Shown: positions 1 through 11,650 of the stretch, piece by piece
Layout: each line of letters starts with the position of its first letter
How positions within the stretch are numbered: the first letter of the stretch is position 1
From: Proteles cristata cristata
Taxonomy: Eukaryota; Chordata; Mammalia; Carnivora; Hyaenidae
Assembly (NCBI GenBank): GCA_017311185.1
Contig: JAESUZ010001069.1
Location: 62,001 to 126,000, forward strand
Direction: 5' to 3'
Length of the DNA: 64,000 nucleotides
Translations under genes and position numbers: made by a program
The notes under the pieces: generated by a model
Seen by the model: only the letters and a program-made list of their open reading frames with translations
Databases searched by the model: none
Told to the model about the DNA's origin: nothing

Positions 1-59
1 AAAGATGCTGGTATTATCCAGAGAAACTATATAGTCTAATTACTCCTGAGGGAAAGAGA

Positions 60-850
60 TGAAAATGTCGGTAGGTGTAGAATTTACCTCTATAGAATGG
101 GCTCGTTGTGATTGTTTAAGCAGGTCGGCGACCAGAGTTAATATGGCCAGTGCTCCGGGGAAAAAAGAGAGAAAAGAGAAAGAAGAAGAAAAAAAAAAAG
201 GACGGGGGGAGGGCAGCTCTCAAGCAGGGATGGGCGTGGCGTGATCCAATGTCTCAGGCGGGAGCTCTGCCTTGGCGTTTGTGGGGAGGAGAGTGACGGT
301 GCTCCAGTCCCTTCTTGAACCAAGCGCTGCACCTTGCTTTTTTGGGTGTGTAAACTCCCCGTACTGTGGGCACAGCCAAAGTTGGTTGCACTCTTCAACC
401 CAGACCAGTCCCAATCTCCAAATCCCAGTCCGCGCGCCCCGCTGAAATTGCCTTAGACACAGCTTCCCAGGCGATCCCCTCAGGAAATTCCAGGCCCCCT
501 GCTGAGATCTGGGGGTGGAGTCAGAATCGCACCTTCCTTCTCTGGGTCAGGCTGGCGAGCATGGGCGGGGGCTTGCCTGCCGGGTGCATGGAGCCCGCTG
601 GAGTTAGGAAAACCGGGTCCCTCTATGGCTCGTCACCCGAAATACGAACTCACAGGCAAATTTCCCAGTTTTTAGCTCTTTGCCTTCCCTCTCGAGTTCC
701 AGCCAGCCTGGAGCATGGACGCCCGGTGTCCGTGCGCACGGCTCTTTCTGAAGTACGGAGCTCCTTACTTCTCCACTATATTGCCCCTCCTCAAATAATT
801 GCTTTTAAATCTTCATTCTATTTTAAGCAGCGAAAATTATAAATTTATCT
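60..850. other. CpG-rich block, unassigned
   Basis: This stretch is clearly richer in GC and CpG than its AT-rich surroundings, with a purine-rich A/G tract near 170-215. Open frames cross it, but none resembles a known protein and codon use looks random. It may be the promoter end of a transposable element (an LTR or a LINE 5' region) or a small CpG island. I cannot assign it to a family. A decayed antisense L1 piece follows immediately. Confidence 0.3.
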
Positions 851-869
851 TATATTTCTTTTTGGCTGT

Positions 870-1075
870 GCCCCACAACTTTTATGATATGTTATCAACA
901 ACAATCAGTTTGAAATATTTTCTAACTTCTTCTGTGATTCTTTTTTAAACCAGGGATTATTTAGAAGTGGTTAATTTCCAAGTGCTTAGGGCTTTTCATG
1001 GCATCTTATTGTTATTGTTTTCCATCTTAATTCTGTTTGTTAAGAGAATATATATGATCTCTTGAAATTTATCGA
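870..1075 (-). repeat. Old L1 ORF2 fragment
   Basis: Read on the minus strand, the text resembles mid-ORF2 of an ancient L1. The plus strand shows the typical antisense phrases 'gaaatattttctaa', 'gattatttagaagtg' and 'aatttccaag'. It is heavily mutated with no open frame. Family assignment is by eye. Confidence 0.5.
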
Positions 1076-1370
1076 TACATAATTTATGATGTAGCATACA
1101 CATACACACACAAAATATCCTGCCCCCATCCCCATTCCCTTTTTCCAATCCCAACCCCCAATCCCCATTAACATTATCAACTTCATTCAGAACCTGAAAG
1201 GAGCCATCTGCTGCCTATTGGGGAAGAACTTCATATTCTTCCATTCCACCTCCAGAGGAAGGCTCTTCTTCCTCTCACCACAAGGGGGAAATACTAGGAA
1301 TGAAATTTCTGCTCTATCTTTCCCTTCTCCTCTCCCTTGCTTGGTTTACCGTGTAGAAAGAAGAATCACC

Positions 1371-1592
1371 AGGGCACCTGGGTGGCTTAGTCGGTTGAGC
1401 GTCCGACTTTCGCTTGGGTCATGAGCTCGCGGTTTGTGGGCTTGAGCCCCGCGTCGGGCTCTGTGCTGACTGCCAGCTCAGAGCCTGGAGCCTGTTTCAG
1501 AGTCTGTGACTCCCTCTCTCTCTGACCCTCCCCTGCTCACGCTGTCTCTCTCTCTTTCCTAGAAATAAATAAAAAAATATTAAAAAAATAAA
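1371..1592 (+). repeat. Felid tRNA-derived SINE
   Basis: A full-length carnivore SINE: tRNA-like head, 'gagccccgcgtcgggctctg' core, CT-rich stretch and A-rich tail. A 16-bp target-site duplication with one mismatch flanks it, at 1,356-1,371 and 1,593-1,608. The good duplication and low divergence suggest a fairly young insertion. Confidence 0.9.
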
Positions 1593-1608
1593 GAAAGAAG
1601 TATCACCA

Positions 1609-2740
1609 ATATAGTTGGGCAGTGTGTGGGGTTAATGCATATCAGACATAGGAAATATGTTCTGTCTGTTTCACTGCCTGCTGGAGGATCTGTATATATA
1701 GCAGTAGGCTCTTGTACATTGTATTCAATATCATACCTGCATAGGAACCCCAAGATCTGTTTCCCTGAGAGAAAGCCCCAGAAGCCAATGATTCTTTTTA
1801 CATTTTACATTCTTCCATGGCTCTCTTTACGGGGGTCGTGTAATCCTCCTTGCAGATGGCTGGGTAATTGTACTAGCAGCTCAAATTTCACATTAAATCT
1901 ACCCATGTCAAGGTGGGGTGAAGAAGTAGGAATGGATCCCAAGATCTAGAAGTAAGAAAATTAAATTTGATGGCCTCCTCTTTGTCCTCTGGCCCCATCT
2001 ATATTTTGCAGTCATCACTTACTGAAAATAGAGTTACTAGGTTGTAACCATCACTACTTTGATCACCCTTTAATTCCTTGTAAGCAATCTCAACTATTAA
2101 GAACAGAAGAGATAAAGAGTGAGAAATCTGCATTGTATTGCCTGAACAGCTGGGTCAGTGTAGTCTTCTGTGTGTACAACATGGCTAGGACATCAGGTCC
2201 TTATATAAAAAGATGTTGCTGATCTCCAAACCCTGTCGTTGCAGTGAGGCAAGATGGAATCAAAGTCAATTCCAAGGTAGGGTACAAGCTAGAAATGGAC
2301 AAAAAGTATGCAGATGTAGCTGCACACTTCAGCATAGTATACTGTAACATCTCTGGTTCCAGGTATAAAAATAAAAAGCTTCCCGATTTCCGCAGAAAAA
2401 AAGAGAACTTGGTACACCTTTCATTCTCCTCTTAAGAACAAGAGGGGGAATTCTACCTATTAGTACACTGCAGCACAATGACCTACAGAGTCTTACAACT
2501 AGGGAACAGGAGCTGTGACCTTCACAGCCTCTGAGGAAACTGCCACCACCTACCTAAACCAATAAGTCTCATCAATGAATAGTCAGATAAAAGAATCTAC
2601 AGACAGCTTAAGAACTCTGGTCTCGTGAAAAAGAAGGATGATGCTAAACAAGCAGAAAATCTAATCCATTACAGATAAGAATGAAAGTAGGGGAAAAAAA
2701 CATTTATAATGTATATAATAATATTTTAAATGTCCTTTTT
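1609..2740. other. Intergenic, no gene seen
   Basis: I recognise no gene or repeat family here. Short open frames (for example near 1,626-1,949 and 2,244-2,435) lack any familiar motif. Confidence 0.4.
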
Positions 2741-2744
2741 TGAA

Positions 2745-2826
2745 AAAAAAAAAAAGTGTATTTGTTTGAAAGAGACAGAGACAGTGTGAGTGGGGGAGAG
2801 GCTGTGCTGACAGCACAGAGCCTACC
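2745..2826 (-). repeat. SINE fragment (tail part)
   Basis: The text 'gaaagagacagagacagtgtgagtggg' style purine tract followed by 'gctgacagcacagagcc' is the reverse complement of the SINE's CT-rich region and core. The tRNA-like head is missing because the next, plus-strand SINE interrupts it. Confidence 0.6.
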
Positions 2827-2834
2827 TGGGATTT

Positions 2835-3063
2835 GGGGGTAGCTGAGTGGCTCAGTTGGTTAAGCGTCCAACTTCAGCTCAGGTCATGATCTTCTCAGCT
2901 CATGGGTTTGAGCCCCAAGTCGGGCTCTGTGCTGACAGATGGGGCAATTGAAAGCCTGGAACTTTGGATCCCATGCCTCCCTCTCTCTTTGCTCCTCCCC
3001 CATTCACACTCTATCTATGTCTCAGTCTCTCTCTCTCTCAAAAATAAATAAACATTAAAAAAA
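2835..3063 (+). repeat. Felid tRNA-derived SINE
   Basis: Diverged full-length copy with 'gtggctcagttggttaagcg', a 'tcgggctctgtgctgaca' core, a CT-rich tract and an 'aaaaataaataaacattaaaa' type tail. It lies head to tail against an opposite-strand SINE fragment. Confidence 0.85.
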
Positions 3064-3065
3064 CA

Positions 3066-4186
3066 GTTCTCCAAAATATAGTAGGGGGTTTAACCTACTA
3101 AGCAAGTTTGTGTCTCAGGTTTAAGTCAGGGTTGGTGGCCAGGAGAGCATCAAGAAAACAGTCTCTTCTACAGTGTTGCTCTGCCATCTTCAGCACGTAT
3201 TTCCATCTTGTGATCCAAGAAGCTCTTCAGATCCCATCATACCCACATCCCAAGCACCCACAAATAGTGTAAATGAGAGAAGACAAACTACTATCTTGAA
3301 TAACCTTCTTAAACTAAGTACCTCTAGAACCAACATGGTTGTTTTCCAGTGAATGGGATACAATATTAACCACAGCCTGGGCTTCTTCAGGACAGCTCAC
3401 CAGAGTTCAAGTCCTGGTCCAACAACCAACGTGATGAGAATGTGTAATTGTTCCTACAATAAGAACTCCTACAACTCCTTCCTAATTTACCCCTGTGTGC
3501 CCACCAAACTGAAGACTTCATACTCAGTCTCTGCACCTGAAAACTATTTATTAGGGATGAAATTTACCAAGAAAGGGGAAATTGGAACACGAACTCATCC
3601 ATTCCCCACTTTTGACCACTACGGAGTCCATTGACACCAGCGCATCCTACCTCAAGGAAGCAGTGACTTGCTTCTTCCAGCACTGAACAAAATGTGCTAC
3701 TTTTTAGGACCACAAAAGAGTTAAGCCAGATTTCAGAGCAACATTCAACAAACAGGATGCAATACATCAATTGTGACAAACCTCTTGTAAGATTTACCTA
3801 GTTTCTGTTACCAGAAAGATGGAGGTGGGGATCTAATTGACATCATTCCATATCCACATTTCAGAGAGAGAAATTTCTTCTTTCAAATGGCATAAGTAGT
3901 TCTATATTTATTAATAAATGTAATAGCAATCTATATTTATAATACAAATTTACACACACCAGCCTCTAGCATATGCTATGGTTATTAGATAATAATAATT
4001 ACATGGTTACTTTTGTTCTGTTAAATTAATACTCATAAAACATACATATATTCAGTAATTGGTCTTATTCTCTCTTTATCCTAAGTAAAAAGTATAAATG
4101 AATTAAAACATAATAAATACAAAATATAAATAGACATTTTTAAAAAAGAAATCCATTATATACATATATGTTTATATTTTTAAAAT
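3066..4186. other. Intergenic, no gene seen
   Basis: Mixed AT-rich sequence. Open frames at 3,353-3,634 (+) and 3,564-3,779 (-) overlap each other and resemble nothing I know. No repeat family recognised. Confidence 0.35.
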
Positions 4187-4188
4187 AG

Positions 4189-4400
4189 GGGTTGGGAGAC
4201 ACCTGGATGGCTCAGTCAGTTAAGCGCCAACTTCGGATCAGGTCATGATCTTGTAGTTTGTGAGTTCCAGTCACCACATCTGGCTCTGTGCTGACAGCCT
4301 GGAGCCTGCTTCAGATTCTCTGTTTCCCTCTCTCTGCCCTTCCCCCACTTGCACTCTCTCTCTCTCAAAAATAAATAAACATTTAAAGATTTGTTTTAAT
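4189..4400 (+). repeat. Felid tRNA-derived SINE
   Basis: Head 'cacctggatggctcagtcag', core 'tggctctgtgctgacagc', CT-rich stretch and 'caaaaataaataaac' tail are all present. Moderately diverged. Confidence 0.85.
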
Positions 4401-4993
4401 AAAATAAAAAATAAAAATAGAGGTCATATTTTTTATAGAGCCTATTACAGTATCTGTCCTTCATAGGTCTGTTTTAAATGAATGAGTAACATATTGTAAT
4501 AAAAGTGTTTTCTCACATAGTGGACATCTCAAAGGCTTTGAGAGACTATCTCTTACTACAAAGGAAACCATGCCCTAGAGCTTCAGCTTTTTGAAAGTTT
4601 GATGACACTTTAAAACTAAAATCAGACAAAGGTTTGAACTTCCCATTCCCTTACTAGATGATGTTCCACAATCATTGGGACAAGGCAGAAAAAAATGGCA
4701 TGTCTGGAGCTATCATCTATAGCCCTTATCTCCAAGTCCCTCACCACAAGGAGTAGATATATATTAGGATCAAGAGTAAAAAAAAAAGATGGGGAAAATA
4801 ATCACAAATCCTGCTATCCAAGTAACCAAATCAGAGATGGAGCCAAGTGCTAGGGAATATTCTTTGCCATGAGATAGCAGGACTGAAAGCACCTTTCACT
4901 CTGCAATGTTCTCTATCCACATAGCCTAATCCAGCTATGGGCTCCTGGATGTACCTTCGGCTTGAGCCTCAGGAAACAATAACTGGGATGTGT

Positions 4994-5944
4994 TCAGATA
5001 CATCCTTTTAGGGAGAATACCGTGAGTACTCGCTGGCGGACCTGCCGAGTCTTCACCCCATAGACAAGAGGATTGAGCGCAGGTGGCACAAGGAGGTAGA
5101 GTGTGGCCAGAAGAACATGGACATGATGGGGTACATGGTGGCCAAAGCGGTGAGTGAGGAAGGAGAATATTCCAGGAACATAGAAGATCAGGATGACACA
5201 AACGTGAGACCCACATGTGCTAAAGGCCTTATGTCGGGCTTCACCCCCTGGTACTTTCAGCACTGTCTGGAGGATGAGGGCATAGGAAATACCAATGGCC
5301 ACGACATCGAGCCCAACCACAAGCAGGGCCACTGCCAACCCATAAGCTCGGTTCACTGTGGTTTCTGAGCAGGCAAGTTTCACCACAGCCATATGTTCAC
5401 AATAGGCATGGCCTATGACAGTGGTCTGGCAGAAGATGAGTCTCCGCAACAAGATAGGGAAGGGGAGAAGGAGGAGTAACCCCCGTACCAGCACTGCCAT
5501 TCCAATGCGCCCTATGATCCCTGGATGCAAGATGGTGGAATGGTGCAGAGGGTGACAAATGGCTACATAGCGATCCAGAGCCATGGCCACAAGTACACCT
5601 GACTCCATGGAAGAGAACGCATGGATGAAGAACATTTGGGTCAGGCAGACGGTGTACCCAATCTCATGGGCATGAACCAGGAGCACTGCAAGGGTTTTGG
5701 GAGCAGTGGAGGATGCCAAAACCAGGTCAATGCCAGACAGCATGGCAAGAAAGAGGTACATAGGCTGGTGCAAGGATGGGTCAGCCCAGATGATGAAGAT
5801 GATGGTAACATTGCCCATTACAGCAAGGAAGTAAAGGACACATAGCGGCAATGCTATCCAGTGCTGGCTTTCCTCTAAACCAGGGATGCCCATCAGGAAA
5901 AAAGAAGGCTGCAGCAGCCTCCAGCTGGAATTAAGGGACATCAT
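4994..5944 (-). CDS. OR52L1: Olfactory receptor, OR52L1 orthologue
   Basis: An intact seven-transmembrane class I odorant receptor of 316 residues, acting at the cilia of olfactory neurons through Golf and cAMP. Family hallmarks appear in order: an N-terminal Asn-Ser-Ser glycosylation site, GN in TM1, LHQPMYLFLAML at TM2, [15 protein letters not shown] at the end of TM3, YCEHMAVVKLAC in extracellular loop 2, SYALIL in TM5, KAFSTCGSH in TM6 and PPALNPLVYG in TM7. The text from NSSWRL through GIPGLEESQHWIALPL and onward matches my memory of human OR52L1 closely. The frame stays open upstream to 5,980 but begins there with TTG. The first ATG (5,944-5,942) lies six bases past a good splice acceptor, so I start there. 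A second ATG follows immediately. No disabling change is visible. Orthology is inference; the OR identity is certain. Confidence 0.93.
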   Translation of the reverse strand: MMSLNSSWRLLQPSFFLMGIPGLEESQHWIALPLCVLYFLAVMGNVTIIFIIWADPSLHQPMYLFLAMLSGIDLVLASSTAPKTLAVLLVHAHEIGYTVCLTQMFFIHAFSSMESGVLVAMALDRYVAICHPLHHSTILHPGIIGRIGMAVLVRGLLLLLPFPILLRRLIFCQTTVIGHAYCEHMAVVKLACSETTVNRAYGLAVALLVVGLDVVAIGISYALILQTVLKVPGGEARHKAFSTCGSHVCVILIFYVPGIFSFLTHRFGHHVPHHVHVLLATLYLLVPPALNPLVYGVKTRQVRQRVLTVFSLKGCI

Positions 5945-5950
5945 CAATAG

Positions 5951-5975
5951 CTTAGAGAAGGAAGAGAAAAAAGCA
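5951..5975 (-). promoter_or_regulatory. Probable 3' splice site of OR52L1 coding exon
   Basis: Reading the minus strand, a pyrimidine tract (ttttttctcttccttct) ends in 'ctaag', followed by 'ctattg' and the ATG. OR genes usually have an untranslated first exon spliced just before the coding exon, and this fits. It also argues against the upstream TTG as a start. Confidence 0.55.
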
Positions 5976-5980
5976 ACCAA

Positions 5981-7140
5981 AATTATGATTTTTCCATTGC
6001 TGGGGGGTTATCACAGTGTCTACCTCTGGCAACCACCTTCATGAGAAGAAAGAACCTGAAAGTGAAACACAAAAGAATAAAGTGGGATACAAAGAAGAGA
6101 ATTCCCTGCTCTTGAGATAATGTCTTTAAGGTGAGACATCCACATGCCTGAATTAAGATAGATCTAATTTCATTTACAGATAAGAGTAATCATGCTGCTT
6201 TTAGAGAGATGTTTACGCTGCCATTCAATGACTTCTAATTTGGAATGTCCAATTGAATGGATCCTCTGTATCACCTCTTGCCATTACTAGACATGATAAA
6301 TGCATCTGTTATTTTTTTAAGCATTTTCCCTCAGTTTCCGTGACACAGCACTCTACTGTGTTCCTCCTATGTCCTGCACCCCACCACCTTCTCCATCTCT
6401 CTCTCCATTATACGTCATTGATTCCAGGACTTCATCCTTTCCTCCCATCCCAGTTCTGTACATTTTCTCTGACTGAGTTCATCCTTTTACAATATTTTAA
6501 ACTACTTATATAGTCTAATTTCTTTGAAATCTAGATTACTAATTCAAATACATTTCTGAAATACAAATTCATTTTCCATTTACCTATACCTAAAAGTCTA
6601 TAGCACATGCTCAATATATTCAAGACTGAATTAACTTGTTTTTTCTTCCTAAATACACTCTACCTCCTTTATCTTCTCTCCTTCTTATAGTATAATCACC
6701 ATATCTACCCACACAGTGTAGAAACTTTAAATGATTCTTATTTATTTTCATATCTCCTTTTATTTTGTCACCATTCCTGTTGACTACATTTTAACCCCTT
6801 TTGATCCACTCATTCTTCTCAACCCCTAGAGTCACTGCCTACTGCATAGTCCTAACTTTTATCACTTGGGTTATTTCCTTAGATCCTCTGGCCAACCATT
6901 AACCCTTTCTTTCACACTTCATTCTCAAGGCAGGGGATTATAAAATACATCTGAAATTCAAAAGTCATCATATCACTTGAGTTTAAAAATTCTTTAGTCC
7001 ATTTAATCTATGGAATAATATCATAACTGACTGGCAAGCAAGGTTTTCAAAGGCTATATTTTGTATTACTTTGACTTATACTTATCACATTTCCATATAG
7101 ATGTTTTGCTTGAACTATTCCAATATTGGAATTATATGAA
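5981..7140. other. Intergenic upstream of OR52L1
   Basis: This is the 5' side of the minus-strand receptor, so any non-coding first exon and promoter would lie here or further right. It is pyrimidine-rich on the plus strand from about 6,330 to 6,900. I can identify no promoter element or repeat family with confidence. Confidence 0.35.
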
Positions 7141-7155
7141 TACCCCAATGTATTA

Positions 7156-7373
7156 TTTTTTTAAATTTTTATTTCTTTCTAGGAGAGAGAGAGAGAGACA
7201 GCGTGAGCAGGGGAGGGTCAGAGAGAGAGGGAGACACAGACTCTGAAACAGGCTCCAGGCTCTGAGCTGGCAGTCAGCACAGAGCCCGACGCGGGGCTCG
7301 AAACCACGAACCGTGAGATCATGACCTAAGCGAAAGTCAGACGCTTAACCGACTAAGCCACCCAGGCGCCCCG
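7156..7373 (-). repeat. Felid tRNA-derived SINE
   Basis: Full-length, well-preserved copy ending in 'ccacccaggcgccccg' on the plus strand. A target-site duplication (ccccaatgtatta) occurs on both sides, at about 7,143-7,155 and 7,374-7,386. Low divergence from the felid consensus suggests recent insertion. Confidence 0.92.
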
Positions 7374-7679
7374 CCCCAATGTATTATAAATGTACCATTT
7401 ATGTATTCTTTCCTCCTCTTTTACCTGAATTGGTCTTTCTTATCCTTCAAAATTCAGAGCCCATTGGCTAATGTCTTTTAGAAGGACTCATTAGCTGTAT
7501 TAGGAACACACTAATCATGTCAGGAGCACTGTGTTTTGTGATCTTCTTATTTTCATCCACAATTTTCTGTTTTACCTAATTATAGAAATCTTTTCAGTTT
7601 CTTCATGGTTTGTCTCAAGTAAAGGAAAATTTCTCATTAAACTTCATAATTATAAGCTAGCTGGCAGAGGCTTCACAGT

Positions 7680-7890
7680 ACAGTGGGATAAACACAAGCT
7701 TTGTGGTCAGATAACTAGGTTTAAATTCTGCCCCTTTCATATTCTACAAATCAAACCATGGCAGGATACTTAAACTATCTGAGTAAGATTGCTTCATCTG
7801 ATGGTAGAGCAAATAACATAAATCTTACTGGTTTATTATAAATATTATTAAATGATATGTATAAAGTTCAGGTATATGGGTGTTTCTATA
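7680..7890 (+). repeat. MIR element
   Basis: A degraded MIR: 'cagtgggataaacacaagctttgtggtcag', then a 'ttaaattctgcc' region, 'acttaaactatctgag' and a 'taaatgatatg' end follow the usual MIR order. Ancient and diverged. Confidence 0.6.
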
Positions 7891-7899
7891 AGTAATGCA

Positions 7900-9350
7900 C
7901 AAATTTATACCCAGTTCTGTAATCTTACCATGAGAAACACATCCATTCTTGATACTTCCCCAAGGTAGGGCCAGTGACTGTGAATAAGACATTGGGCAGG
8001 CAAGATGTTATTACCAATTGTCAGCTCCCAGAAGACACATAGACACCTCTGGAAAGAGCCAAAGTTAGCATCCATATTGCCTGGGGACACACAGAGCTAA
8101 TTCATCTACCCCAGGGATAGCTGGTTGGACAGAGAGGCAGAGCAGGGAGTGGCCCATGCATCTGATCAGGTGGTCCATCTGTCCAGTGTTGGACATCACT
8201 ACCTTGATGTCTGCCATAGGCAGCTTCATTCTCACTGAACTAGGAAAAGCCCACATTTCACTATAAGCTCAGGTTTCTCATTCTCACAGGTCAGACTCAG
8301 AGCACTAAATTCTTTGGTAGTGAAACATGTTCATTCTTCCCATCTGCTGAAAGTGTTGGCTCCTAAAAGCTCACAATTGAATCACTCTCCCTTGGACAAA
8401 AAGTTGACTCATTCAAGATTACTTTTCCTTTCTGAGTGCAGCTCTCACCCAATGACCAGTCTAAGTACAAATACAAAGACCTGAACCTCTCTTTTTTGAA
8501 ACAACATTGAAGGACCATCTCAGTCCAAAAGTGGCCCCATGGAATCAACTCAGGCAACTGGAGTAAGAGGATCATAGTTTAACTTCTTCCTATTTTCTGT
8601 CCTGTTTCTCACTCCCCAACTGATGTCACTCCCAAGTATACTTCACAATAAGTTTCCTGTATGCAAATTTCTGCCTCAGTTTCTGTTTCTAGAGGATCCA
8701 ACCTAAGTTAAATGCCACCTGTCTCAGGTGACTTAAGCATTCTGCCTTTCTTCTGAGAGACTGTAACAGGTCCATGAATATCAACTCCAATATCATGGCA
8801 AGTATAAGGAAAATATTGATTCTCAGAGTTCCTAATCAGATGGCTAAGAGTTCCTTTATCATATCTCCTAATATCAGCAGACCCTTCCCTTGGCCCATCT
8901 CTGATAAAGCAGTTATAGTCCACCTCAGTGACCAAATTCTCCTTTGGAATAATGCTTCATCAACTGTACAGCCCTTCCATTCATCCAGTCAACAGTATTT
9001 AATTCATAGCTGGTTCAAAGCCTCATTTATTCATTCAGCCATCCTGTAGGTATTAAATATCTACCAAACCCATATGCTCTACTAGAAATTAAATAAAACA
9101 AAACAATTAATATGATAAACAATTCTTATCATCATGGCTCATGGCAGAGTATACATTATATATATATGATCACAGAAGCCTAAGAGTTATATATTAAATT
9201 ATAAGGGTTATAAATTAAAACTACAGTATGACAATTATGTAACACTCTTATTATATGAACTTCTCATTCTAGGGAGTGCATAAAATCCCTCCTAACTCAA
9301 GTTAGTGAGCAGAAGAATGGGTTAAAATTGAAGGTAGTTGTGAGAGTACA
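7900..9350. other. Intergenic, no gene seen
   Basis: No coding potential recognised. The text around 8,660-8,710 ('gcctcagtttctgtttctag' then 'aggatccaacctaag') has the flavour of an old LTR or DNA-transposon relic, but I cannot name it. Confidence 0.3.
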
Positions 9351-9369
9351 CTGAGGATACAGAACTTCT

Positions 9370-9833
9370 TCTTTTTTTTTTTTTTACAAATAGTTTATTG
9401 TCAAATTAGTTTCCACATAACACCCAGTGCTCATCCCCACAAGTGTCCTCCTCCATGCCCATCCCTCCTCCCCCCCCCATCCACCAGTCCTCAGTTTTTG
9501 TCAGCATTCAAGAGTCTCTCATGGTTTGCCTCTCCCCCTTGGTCCTCTGTTAAGCTCCTCCTAATCCTCCTATACGTGCACACATGATATTTGTCTTTCT
9601 CTGCCTGACTTATTTCACTCAGCATAACACCCTCAAGGTCCATCCATGTTGCTACACATGGCCAGATTTCATTGTTTCTCATTGCCATGTAGTATTCCAT
9701 GGTATAGATAAACCACATCTTCTTGATCCATTTATCTGTTGATGGACACTTAGGCTCTTTCCATGTTTTAGCTATTGTGGAGAGTGCTGCTATGAACATT
9801 GGGGTACATGTGCTCCTATGCATCAACATTTCT
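9370..9833 (-). mobile_element. 5'-truncated young L1 insertion
   Basis: A truncated L1 in minus orientation, about 460 bp. It begins on the plus strand with a poly(T) run and the complement of the L1 3' end (caaatagtttattgtcaaat), and runs back into the last part of ORF2. An 18-bp target-site duplication flanks it exactly, at 9,352-9,369 and 9,834-9,851. Together with the low divergence from the other young L1 tails in this window, this marks a recent retrotransposition. Confidence 0.92.
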
Positions 9834-9851
9834 TGAGGATACAGAACTTCT

Positions 9852-10920
9852 GAGGCAAGAGGGAATAGAGATTAATTTTGTCAAAGACTTGGAAGAATCA
9901 TTAAATTGGGAATGTAGTACCCAGGAACCGAGCCTGGTGAATAAGCAGGAACCATAGTAGCATGTTTTAGGCCACGTTACAGAACAGTGGAAAGTGAAGA
10001 TCATGAAGATTTCAAGCACAAGATTAAGACACAATCAGAATCTCAATATCATGCTAGGAGTATGTGTACAAACAGGTAAAGCACAGATGCTCCACACATG
10101 TGTTGGAGACACAGTGATCTCCAGAAAGATTCGAGGATATGCTGTGAAAATGGGTAAATGAGATAGGGATCTTTGGGAGAAGTCAAGAATATGAAAATGT
10201 AGAATGTTCAATGGGTCATTCACATGAATGCTGGAGTCTCACACCAGGGTAATGGGAGGTCAAAAAATAGGGAAGACATTAATTTAGTCATCATTTAATG
10301 AAGATCAACAAGGAGAGATACCAGCAACTGGAAGTGGTGGAGAATGATCTACATGAATGACATGAACAGCAGAAGCACCAATCCATGCTTGTTAGTTTGC
10401 TAGTCTGTTTTTCCAGGGGAAAAAAGTCTTAAAAATTCCCTTGGGGAACAAGAGCAGTGAACATACCACCAAACCAGAGTAGGAGAAGTGTTAGAAAATG
10501 TATGGTCCTCACTTAGTAGAAAGTATAAAATTTTTGTCAGGAAAAAAAATGGATATAATGAGAGCTCCAGCTTCGTATATATTTTGTAAACATCAAATGA
10601 GAGACTTTATGTGAAAATTTTTTTTTCTCAATGATTCAAGTTACCATGGAGTAAGAGCTGACCAACAGGACCTGCTCATATCAGCAAGATTTTATACTGA
10701 TACAACATATTCATACAAATATTGTTTAAAATGAGTTTAGTCAAAGCACATAGAGAACTCTATACCCATTGGTAATAAATGTCACTCATCTTCCCACTAA
10801 GGAATCTTCCTCTGCAATCCTATAACTACTGTGCATCTCCATGAAGCAGAGATAGGAGAAGAGTGAGGCTTCCACTTTTTTCTTTTTCTTTGAAGAGCTG
10901 TCTTCTTGAGGTTCGTGGGA
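9852..10920. other. Intergenic, no gene seen
   Basis: No recognisable gene, RNA or repeat. Short open frames on the minus strand lack family motifs. Confidence 0.35.
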
Positions 10921-10924
10921 GGTT

Positions 10925-11346
10925 TTTGGCATTTTTTATTGTGATAAAATATATTTAACATAGTATTTATCATTTTAGCCATTTTTTAGTTACACACTCA
11001 GTGCCAGTAGGTACATCCACAATATTGTATAGCCGTTACCAGTATCTATTCCAGAATTTTAACATCATCTAAACAAAAGCTCTGTACCTGTTTAACAATT
11101 TCCATCCCTCTCTCCTTTAAGCCCTTGTCAACCTCTATGCTACTTATGTCTCTATGAATTTGCCTATTCTAGGTACTTAATATAAGAGGAGTCACACAAT
11201 ATTTGTTATTTTGTGTTTGGCTTATTTCACTTAGTATAATGTTTAAGGTTCATCAATGTTGTTAGCATGTCTTAGAATTTCATTCCTTTTAAGGCTGAAC
11301 ACTGATGTATATACACTACATTTTTTAAAATGCTTTACTTATTTCT

Positions 11347-11379
<33 letters not shown>

Positions 11380-11650
11380 CGTGAGTAGGGGAAGGTCAGA
11401 AAGAGAAGGAGACACAAAATCTGAAGCAGGCTACAGACTCTGAGCTAGCTGTCAGCAGAGAGCCCGATGCAGGGCTCAAAACCATGAACCATGAGATCAT
11501 GACCGGAGCCGAAGTCAGAGGCTTAACCAACTGAGTTACCCAGGCGCCCCTGTATACTACATTTTTGTTAATCCAGCCATTAGCCAATAAACATATAGGT
11601 TGTTTTCACCTTTAAGCTACTGTGAATTAATGCTTCTGTGCTATCTTCTT
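10925..11650 (-). repeat. Ancient L1 3' end, split by a SINE
   Basis: The plus strand shows the antisense of an old L1 tail, including 'ggcttatttcacttagtataatg' like text at about 11,218 and 'tacatccacaatattgtat' earlier. A SINE at 11,322-11,550 splits it, after which the L1 text resumes (ttaatccagccattagcc). Decayed, no frame. Confidence 0.6.
11322..11550 (-). repeat. Felid tRNA-derived SINE inside old L1
   Basis: Full-length minus-strand copy with a long (GA)n tract and a plus-strand end at 'acccaggcgcccc'. The flanks 'tatacactacatttt' and 'tatactacattttt' are an imperfect target-site duplication within the older L1. Confidence 0.9.

Noticed and set aside
1371..1600. tRNA genes suggested by the tRNA-like heads of SINEs
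   Set aside because: The A- and B-box-like text is part of the repeated carnivore SINE, followed by the CT-rich tract and A-rich tail; there is no intact cloverleaf. The same holds for every other copy.
5945..5980. 12-residue N-terminal extension of OR52L1
   Set aside because: Begins with TTG and lies across a pyrimidine tract ending in AG; the ATG at 5,944 is the better start, although human OR52L1 has a somewhat similar longer N-terminus.
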